Shown here: positions 1 to 5,057 of the stretch, piece by piece
Numbering within the stretch: the first letter of the stretch is position 1
How the letters are laid out: each line of letters begins with the position of its first letter
The notes under the pieces: model-generated
Seen by the model: the letters and a program-made list of their open reading frames with translations, nothing else
Told to the model about the DNA's origin: nothing
Database searches by the model: none
Position numbers and translations under genes: made by a program
From: a virus
Strand: one strand, 5' to 3'
Length of the DNA: 23,990 nt
Virus record (IMG/VR): IMGVR_UViG_3300021957_000302
Coordinates: 1-23,990 of that record

Positions 1-181
1 TGCATATTCCACGACCACTTTGTTTTTTTACACCCAGCTTTTGCCGCATCTTTCTTACGGCCTGCAAACTTACATGCCTTCCGCTGGACTTGCTTATATT
101 TTCCGCAAGCTCCACATCCTTTAAACGATGTGCATTATCGCGAATGTATTTCTTCTCGGCATCTGTCCATTTTATATTCAT
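1..181 (-). CDS. HTH/Myb-like DNA-binding protein, N-terminal part (runs off window)
   Basis: This minus-strand reading frame starts at ATG 181-179 and stays open to the window edge, giving 60 codons. An AGAGG ribosome site (minus strand of 191-195) lies 9 bases before the start. The visible protein begins MNIKWTDAEKKYIRDNA and continues with a pattern of short helices ending in SLQAVRKMRQKLGVKK. This is the shape of a SANT/Myb-like or sigma-region-4-like helix-turn-helix, in which W5 starts the first helix and the basic QAVRKMRQK stretch would be the recognition helix. It is the only minus-strand gene seen and faces away from the late array, so it may be a regulator or the first gene of a second transcription unit. 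No finer function can be given because the C-terminus is missing. Confidence 0.75.
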   Translation of the reverse strand, partial: MNIKWTDAEKKYIRDNAHRLKDVELAENISKSSGRHVSLQAVRKMRQKLGVKKQSGRGIC

Positions 182-218
182 TTTTCAAAACCTCTGCAAA
201 AAAAGTAGCCTGTTACGC

Positions 219-232
219 ATATAATATTATAT
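219..232. promoter_or_regulatory. Palindromic, bidirectional -10-like element
   Basis: The 14 bases ATATAATATTATAT are a perfect palindrome. They contain TATAAT on the plus strand (220-225) and on the minus strand (231-226). They lie in the gap between the divergent genes starting at 181 (minus) and 273 (plus), so one element could serve as the -10 box in both directions. No good TTGACA-type -35 box is seen on the plus strand at normal spacing. On the minus strand TTTACA (257-252) sits 20 bases away, which is longer than usual. The promoter call is therefore inference from position and the -10 match. Confidence 0.45.
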
Positions 233-248
233 AGTCTGAAACGACAAC

Positions 249-262
249 TTTTGTAAACAAAA
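249..262. promoter_or_regulatory. Short inverted repeat, possible operator
   Basis: TTTTGT and ACAAAA form a perfect 6-base inverted repeat around a central AA, directly before the ribosome site of the gene at 273. The position between a divergent -10-like palindrome and the first plus-strand gene suits an operator for a dimeric regulator. AT-rich inverted repeats of this size can also arise by chance, so this is only a candidate. Confidence 0.25.
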
Positions 263-272
263 TGGAGAAAAA

Positions 273-449
273 ATGAGACACCATCACGAAATTAAAAAAT
301 CTGTGCTTGTAGCCAAAGAAAGCCCCGAACTAAAAGAAGAAATAGAAGCCCAAATTGAATCCGCAAAAGCCAGCAACAAACCCAAGCCTTCAATGAACGA
401 ACTTTTATCTACTTCATCCACCAAAAAGGAAACCCCAGATGAAGATTAA
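273..449 (+). CDS. Small hypothetical phage protein (58 aa)
   Basis: The ATG at 273 is preceded by a GGAG ribosome site at 264-267. The protein starts MRHHHEIKKSVLVAKESPEL and ends KKETPDED. It is highly charged, rich in lysine, glutamate and serine, with no cysteine and no membrane segment. The stop codon overlaps the next gene by 11 bases, and a purine-rich ribosome site for that gene (AAAAAGGA, 423-430) lies inside this one. This indicates a translationally linked pair. It is the first gene of the plus-strand array after the divergent promoter gap. I do not recognise the family; the charged, probably disordered C-terminus would fit a small accessory or DNA-associated phage protein, but that is a guess. 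Confidence 0.6.
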   Translation: MRHHHEIKKSVLVAKESPELKEEIEAQIESAKASNKPKPSMNELLSTSSTKKETPDED

Positions 450-687
450 AATATTCGCCAACGGAAACCCTGTAGACTCAAAAGTTATCAACGCAGAAAC
501 TGGAGAGTTTATAGAGGGTGTAGTATCTGCTCATGTTGACGTAGATGTTGAAGGAGCAGTAGCAACGCTAATAATGCACAATTTTGAAGCCGAAATAACA
601 TGTGAGGCAAACCATGAAACTACCCAAGGGGTACACGGAGACGCAAGTTCTAGAAGTCTTCGAGAGAATAGCGACCCGAATAGCTAA
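439..687 (+). CDS. Small hypothetical phage protein (82 aa)
   Basis: The ATG at 439 has an AAAAAGGA ribosome site 8 bases upstream. The protein begins MKIKIFANGNPVDSKVIN and reads as alternating beta strands up to about residue 55 (GVVSAHVDVDVEGAVATLIM), suggesting a small beta-rich fold. It resembles short conserved hypothetical proteins common in tailed phages, but I cannot name the family. The last 25 residues are polar and are encoded in DNA that also encodes the start of the next gene in another frame (overlap 614-687, 74 bases). The tail may therefore have evolved by readthrough into the neighbour. Function is unknown. Confidence 0.55.
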   Translation: MKIKIFANGNPVDSKVINAETGEFIEGVVSAHVDVDVEGAVATLIMHNFEAEITCEANHETTQGVHGDASSRSLRENSDPNS

Positions 688-1249
688 GAAGTTTAGATTC
701 GGCTATCACGAAGTCGAAGATATGAAGCAACAAATTTTCCTAGAGATTTTAAAGCCCGACAAAAACGGCGTTACAATACTTGAAAAGTTTGATCCCGAAA
801 AAGGAAATACTCTAGACAGTTTTTTATGGATACATGCTAGAAATCGCCTTCATAATTATAAACGCGACAATTATGCTCGCCCAGACAAACCGTGTTTTAA
901 TTGTCCGCTAAACGCATACAAAGAAAACAAATGTACAAAGTATTCCAAAGAAACAGACTGCGAGTTCTTTTATAGATGGTACAGAAGAAACGAAAAAAAG
1001 AAGACTTTGATTGCAAGCAACTCTGTAAATAATGTAGATGTTCAGCAAGAGCAAAATTTTTCCCAAGAAGAAGGTTTGTTCGCCAACGAAATTTATACAC
1101 TCATAGATAAAAACATTCCTATATCTCAACGTCCCGAATGGATCAAGTTCGCAAACAAAATAAAGATTCCAAAAGTCAAGCGAGAAAAACTAATGGAATC
1201 TATAATACAAATATTAAAGGAGAATGGAATTGACAAGGAAACGTGGTAA
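614..1249 (+). CDS. Sigma-70 region-2-like transcription factor with cysteine cluster
   Basis: Likely a phage sigma factor that redirects host RNA polymerase to late promoters. The stretch from ERIATRIAKKF through EDMKQQIFLEIL to FDPEKGNTLDSFLWIHARNR matches the sigma-70 region 2 pattern: core-binding helices, the FDP-x-KGN-x-x-x-SFLW turn, then a basic DNA-facing helix ending NYKRDNYARPD. This spans roughly residues 15-90. Cys94, Cys97, Cys107 and Cys116 then form a CX2C-X9-C-X8-C cluster that could bind zinc. No clear region 4 follows, only a short basic helical C-terminus. Size (211 aa) and architecture recall T4 gp55-type late sigma proteins. I chose ATG 614 over GTG 602 because GAGG at 604-607 lies 6 bases upstream of the ATG. 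The start overlaps the previous gene by 74 bases. Confidence 0.65.
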   Translation: MKLPKGYTETQVLEVFERIATRIAKKFRFGYHEVEDMKQQIFLEILKPDKNGVTILEKFDPEKGNTLDSFLWIHARNRLHNYKRDNYARPDKPCFNCPLNAYKENKCTKYSKETDCEFFYRWYRRNEKKKTLIASNSVNNVDVQQEQNFSQEEGLFANEIYTLIDKNIPISQRPEWIKFANKIKIPKVKREKLMESIIQILKENGIDKETW

Positions 1250-2033
1250 GCTATCAAACGAAGAGATGAACTATATACGTCAAAACTGTTTTGACTTGCC
1301 GTTGGAAGAAATAGCCAACAATCTAAACAGAACCGTAGCCCCGGTCAAAAAGTTCATAGACAAAGAAAATCTCAAAGCACGAGATTTAACCGATGACGAA
1401 CATCTTCTATCTACTTTACGAACGAAATACTATTACCATGAAATCAAAAAGCAATTCTCCGATGCCGAGATTATATTCTTTGAACACAACTGGATTGATC
1501 TTTTCAAGCAGTTCAACGAAGATGTAACCAAAACCGAAGAAATGCAGATTCTTGAAGTAATCAGAACTGAGATTCTTATCAATCGTTCTATGGAAGATCG
1601 CCAGCAAATCATGGAGCAAATAGATATCATGACAAACCTCATAGATGTCGAAATGGATAAACCTGATGAGCTTCAAGATGTTGGTGCAATCGCAATGTTT
1701 CAAACTCAGCTTGGAGCTTTGATCGGCAGCAAATCTAGTTATATCAACGAGCACGAAAAACTTCTAACAAAAAAAGAACGTTATCTAAAAGACCTCAAAG
1801 GTACTCGTGAACAAAGAAAGCGTGTTGCTGACGATGCTAAAACAAACTTTAGTCTTTGGATGCGACAACTAGATACGCTAGAAGCAAAAGAGCGAGAAGG
1901 ATACGATATGGAGGTTCAAGCTATCGCCGCCGACAAAGCACGCGAAAGATTGGCAGACTTCCATGAGTACGAGGACGGAGAGGTAGATCAGCCCCTTTTA
2001 AACACAGACACAGTAATGGACGAGGACAACTAA
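1230..2033 (+). CDS. HTH protein with long helical body; possible small terminase
   Basis: The first ~50 residues (GKLSNEEMNYIRQNCFDLPLEEIANNLNRTVAPVKKFIDKENL) form a helix-turn-helix of the SANT/Myb or sigma-region-4 type, similar in layout to the minus-strand protein at 1-181. The rest is strongly helical and charged, with a long heptad-like part (about residues 105-215) and an acidic C-terminus ending DTVMDEDN. An N-terminal HTH followed by an oligomerising helical part is the layout of small terminase subunits, and packaging genes follow downstream. It is not next to the large terminase, so this is inference; a transcription regulator is the alternative. TTG 1230 is preferred because AGGAG (1218-1222) sits 7 bases upstream, whereas ATG 1224 is only one base from it. 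It overlaps the sigma-like gene by 20 bases. Confidence 0.6.
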   Translation: MTRKRGKLSNEEMNYIRQNCFDLPLEEIANNLNRTVAPVKKFIDKENLKARDLTDDEHLLSTLRTKYYYHEIKKQFSDAEIIFFEHNWIDLFKQFNEDVTKTEEMQILEVIRTEILINRSMEDRQQIMEQIDIMTNLIDVEMDKPDELQDVGAIAMFQTQLGALIGSKSSYINEHEKLLTKKERYLKDLKGTREQRKRVADDAKTNFSLWMRQLDTLEAKEREGYDMEVQAIAADKARERLADFHEYEDGEVDQPLLNTDTVMDEDN

Positions 2034-3094
2034 TGAGTTTACCAAAAGAAGTTCGCCAAATTCTAAAAGACGAAACATCATCATTTAAAAACTATACAAC
2101 TCAATATATTCTTGAGAATTATGAACTTGGACCAAGTGACATGATACTTAGGTTTGTTGGTGGAGAAGTACAAATCTTAAAAAAGACAAAAAGCGACCGA
2201 AAACTACTAGAGGTTAGAAGTCAGCTTTTAGCATTGATGTTAAAAAAGTATAGCAAGAAACATCCGGGAAAACTCAAAGATTTAGACATAGTTATTCCGG
2301 TATGTCTGTCAGATACTTCAGATAGACCTTTGCAAGAAATTCCATGTCTCGTTTTTAGCAAAACATCTTTTTCTAACAACATTCTTATTCCGAGCGTAAA
2401 CAATCTAGCGTATGATATAGAAATCCAGACAGTAAACGGCTTAGATTCTCCGACTCATAAAAAAGAAAAGTCCTTATGCTTTGTTGGCTCGCTTACTGGA
2501 AACACATCAGACGACATAGAAAACAATGTTCGCGTACAGCTTTTAGAGAAGCTAATCGAATGGGAAGACGACCATAGATTTATGAAGTTGATCAGACCTC
2601 CCAAAATGAAAAATGGACAAGAAAGATTCGAGCAGACAATTCTAGACATATCAAAAAGGCTACCAAACCAAGGAATAGATAACATTAAAAAGTATGTCGT
2701 AAACTCAGAGAAAAGAGTTGGCATAGCCGACCAACTAAAGTATAGGTATCAGCTTTGCGTTGACGGTCACACTTGTGCTTGGGCTAGATTACCTTGGCAA
2801 ATGCAGTCGAACTGTGTTCCAATCAAAATACGCAACAGAAGGCACGACTGGAAGGAATGGTTTTACTATCTCTTAAATCCATGTAAACACTTCCTAGAGG
2901 TAGATATAGAAGACCTAAGTATAGCATATGAGTATCTAAAGAACAACCCACAAGCTGAAAGAGACATCGTGCAGGCCGGAAAAGACTTCGTTTCCAAATA
3001 TTACTCTTTGGATTTTGCTCAGGAAGTATTGATTGAAACCCTTATTCTACTTAATAACAAACAAAATAATGAATTTTTCAAAGGTGAAGAATAA
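2033..3094 (+). CDS. Glycosyltransferase family 90 (CAP10/LPS-modifying type)
   Basis: Predicted to move a sugar (xylose or glucose in characterised relatives) onto a glycan or protein. The C-terminal half carries the CAP10-like signature: KYRYQLCVDG (residues 236-245), then ARLPWQ (251-256), a hydrophobic strand with VPIK, WFYYLLNPCKHFLEV (276-290) and a final helix AERDIVQAGKDFV. In the family the DG and the R/S pocket bind the nucleotide sugar, and the NP-x-KH-F stretch is diagnostic. The N-terminal half has the expected DIVIPVCLSDTS and PCLVFSKTS segments. No signal peptide or membrane helix is seen, so it acts in the cytoplasm. At 353 aa it looks complete. It begins in a TAATG overlap with the upstream stop and ends in another with the next gene, GDP-mannose dehydratase, so the pair is probably translated together. 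Confidence 0.8.
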   Translation: MSLPKEVRQILKDETSSFKNYTTQYILENYELGPSDMILRFVGGEVQILKKTKSDRKLLEVRSQLLALMLKKYSKKHPGKLKDLDIVIPVCLSDTSDRPLQEIPCLVFSKTSFSNNILIPSVNNLAYDIEIQTVNGLDSPTHKKEKSLCFVGSLTGNTSDDIENNVRVQLLEKLIEWEDDHRFMKLIRPPKMKNGQERFEQTILDISKRLPNQGIDNIKKYVVNSEKRVGIADQLKYRYQLCVDGHTCAWARLPWQMQSNCVPIKIRNRRHDWKEWFYYLLNPCKHFLEVDIEDLSIAYEYLKNNPQAERDIVQAGKDFVSKYYSLDFAQEVLIETLILLNNKQNNEFFKGEE

Positions 3095-4236
3095 TGAATA
3101 ATATTAAAAAAACCGCACTTGTTACTGGGGTTACTGGTCAAGACGGTTCTTATTTGGCAGAGTTGCTTTTGGACAAGGATTATTTAGTAATAGGAGTTGC
3201 CAGAAGAAGCAGCGTCTCAAAAGAGTCTAATTCTCGGCTGGTTAATGTATTAGGACATGAAAACTTTAAATTTGTCGAAGGAGAAGTTTCTGATGCAAAT
3301 TCGGTGTATTCTTTAGTAGGAATATGGCGACCAGATGAAATATACAATCTGGCAGCACAGTCACATGTCGGAACTTCTTTTGAGCAACCAGACTATACCT
3401 TCCAAGTAAACGCACTTGGGCCAACTTATTTTCTGGAGGCTATCAGAAGATATAGTCCAGAAACTAGATTTTATCAGGCTTCAACCAGCGAAATGTTTGG
3501 CAAGAATAGCGACCAAGTAACCTGTCTTAAAAATGATGCTTTTATTGATCTTCGTATGCAAGGAGACAATACTGCGTTTATGCCTCAATCTCCATACGGT
3601 GTTGCAAAGCTCGCAGCACACCACCAAGTTAGAATATACCGAGAGGCTTATGGTATTCACGCTAGCTGCGGTATTCTCTTTAATCACGAGTCTGAGCGAC
3701 GAGGTGAGAACTTTGTTACTCGTAAGATCACCAAGTGGATTGGTGAGTTTGTGGCATGGAGTGAGGGTGCTGAGTTTGGTGGTGCGGCAATCATCTTGCC
3801 AGAACACGAGGATATGGTTAGGATTTACGGAAAACCCCTAAACAAACCAGAATTTCCAAAGCTGCGTCTAGGCAATTTAGACGCTTATCGCGACTGGGGT
3901 CATGCACAAGACTATGTAGAAGCTATGCACAAAATGCTTCAACAAGATGTTCCAGACGATTATGTGATAGCCACAGGCGAAACTAATTCAGTTCGAGACT
4001 TTTTAAAAGAGGCTTTCAATGAAATCGGTATTACCAACTATAAAGACCTTATCGTTATTGACCCAAAATTTTATCGCCCCGCAGAAGTTGAATTTTTATG
4101 CGGAGACCCGTCTAAGGCTAATACCAAGCTAAAGTGGTATCCCAAGATAGACTTTAAACAACTTGTTAAAAGAATGGTTCGGAGCGATTTAAATGGCAAA
4201 GCGAAGAAAGAGGCGAGTAAAGAAGAAACCTTATAG
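3094..4236 (+). CDS. gmd: GDP-mannose 4,6-dehydratase
   Basis: Converts GDP-D-mannose to GDP-4-keto-6-deoxymannose, the branch point to GDP-fucose, GDP-rhamnose and GDP-perosamine. The N-terminus TGVTGQDGSYLAELLL (residues 11-26) is the NAD(P)-binding GxxGxxG loop of extended short-chain dehydrogenases. NLAAQSHVGTSFEQP and STSEMFG follow, then the catalytic Tyr168-x3-Lys172 in YGVAKLAAH. FNHESERRGENFVTRKIT and LGNLDAYRDWGHAQDYV are typical family stretches. Length (380 aa) is near normal, with short insertions before the YxxxK motif and before LGNLDAYRDW. It is coupled by TAATG to the glycosyltransferase gene, and its last 44 bases overlap the HNH gene. No reductase, epimerase or aminotransferase to finish the sugar is visible here, so the host or another phage region would have to supply it. 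Confidence 0.95.
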   Translation: MNNIKKTALVTGVTGQDGSYLAELLLDKDYLVIGVARRSSVSKESNSRLVNVLGHENFKFVEGEVSDANSVYSLVGIWRPDEIYNLAAQSHVGTSFEQPDYTFQVNALGPTYFLEAIRRYSPETRFYQASTSEMFGKNSDQVTCLKNDAFIDLRMQGDNTAFMPQSPYGVAKLAAHHQVRIYREAYGIHASCGILFNHESERRGENFVTRKITKWIGEFVAWSEGAEFGGAAIILPEHEDMVRIYGKPLNKPEFPKLRLGNLDAYRDWGHAQDYVEAMHKMLQQDVPDDYVIATGETNSVRDFLKEAFNEIGITNYKDLIVIDPKFYRPAEVEFLCGDPSKANTKLKWYPKIDFKQLVKRMVRSDLNGKAKKEASKEETL

Positions 4237-4591
4237 CAAAAGAGAATACTTTAAATATAAGAAAAAAATAAATAGGATAAGAAGTTCTAGAGATTTTAAT
4301 AATCCCCAGTACAGGAAATGGCGAGAAGACATAAAGAAGCGTGATTCATACAGGTGTCAGTGGCCGGGGTGTTTGTCAAACAAGCAGATTCAAGTTCACC
4401 AGATAAAGACATGGGCAAAGTATCCCGCGTTAAGGTTTGTTCAAGCGAACGGAATTACTTTATGTAGAAAATGCCACGATTCAATAAAGGGAAAAGAGCA
4501 TGATTACGAGTCGTTTTTCTATAAGTTGTTAGAGTGGCAGATGATTGAAAAAATAAAAAACTATAACAAGAGGAAGCGACCCAATGGATGA
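4193..4591 (+). CDS. HNH endonuclease with substituted catalytic histidine
   Basis: A 132-residue protein with a very basic N-terminus (KRRKRRVKKK) and a C-terminal HNH domain. The zinc ligands would be Cys55, Cys60, Cys91 and Cys94. The HNH core is VHQIKTW (His69-Gln70), then Asn86 in ANGITLCRKCH, and His95. In related phage proteins the first element is usually HH, with the second His as general base; here that place holds Gln70 (codon CAG, 4400-4402). It may therefore be weakened or may use another residue. HNH proteins encoded next to the large terminase are known to assist DNA packaging in several HK97-type phages, and this one lies two genes upstream of terL. The GGAG site upstream of ATG 4193 lies inside gmd. 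Confidence 0.85.
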   Translation: MAKRRKRRVKKKPYSKREYFKYKKKINRIRSSRDFNNPQYRKWREDIKKRDSYRCQWPGCLSNKQIQVHQIKTWAKYPALRFVQANGITLCRKCHDSIKGKEHDYESFFYKLLEWQMIEKIKNYNKRKRPNG

Positions 4592-5057
4592 TAAATTTAC
4601 AGTAATCAGAGATACAAGAGAAAAAACAGATTGGGGTTGGTCTTATGCCGAAGACGCATATTGCAACGGAACAATCATATCAAAAGTAAACATAGGTGAT
4701 TATACAGTCGAGGGACTAGAAGATTATGTATGTATAGAGCGAAAGGCTTCTATTGACGAGTTTGCACACAACTGCATCGAAAAGAGATGGCAAAAGTGCA
4801 TGGACAGAATGTCAAAAGTCAAGCACTCCTTTATTCTTTTTGAATTTTCTTGGAACGATATAAACACATATCCTAAATCTGCTAAAGTACCAAAGCACGT
4901 TCGCAACAAGCTAAGAATACCTGCTAAGTATATCAGAAAGGTTATCAACACAGCAAGAAACGATTATAACATTCATGTTATAGCTTGTGATAACGCCATG
5001 AAAGCAGAACAGGTCGCCTACAGAATAATGAAGAAAGCATATGAAATACAACGTTGA
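4584..5057 (+). CDS. ERCC4-type (XPF/Mus81-like) nuclease
   Basis: A compact 157-residue nuclease. The ERCC4 core is clear: VIRDTREK with Asp10, then VNIGDYTVEG with Gly38-Asp39-Tyr40, then VCIERKASIDEF with Glu52-Arg53-Lys54, matching the GDX(n)ERKX3D metal-binding signature. The family cuts branched or flap DNA. There is no helicase and no helix-hairpin-helix tail, so it is the stand-alone nuclease form. It overlaps the HNH gene by 8 bases and the terminase gene by 17, so the three are probably co-translated. The context suggests clearing branched replication intermediates before or during packaging, a job done by other nucleases such as endonuclease VII in T4. That role is inferred; the enzymatic family is seen directly. 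Confidence 0.88.
   Translation: MDDKFTVIRDTREKTDWGWSYAEDAYCNGTIISKVNIGDYTVEGLEDYVCIERKASIDEFAHNCIEKRWQKCMDRMSKVKHSFILFEFSWNDINTYPKSAKVPKHVRNKLRIPAKYIRKVINTARNDYNIHVIACDNAMKAEQVAYRIMKKAYEIQR

Noticed and set aside
602-613. GTG start at 602 for the sigma-like gene
   Set aside because: The downstream ATG 614 has a properly spaced GAGG (604-607), while GTG 602 has no comparable site.
897-1129. Two short minus-strand frames rich in Phe, Leu and Cys opposite the sigma-like gene
   Set aside because: They look superficially membrane-like, but the composition comes from reading A-rich coding DNA in reverse; no start signals.
3481-3841. Open frames on both strands within the gmd catalytic region
   Set aside because: They overlap the conserved YxxxK and RRGENF parts of an intact GMD gene and encode no recognised protein.
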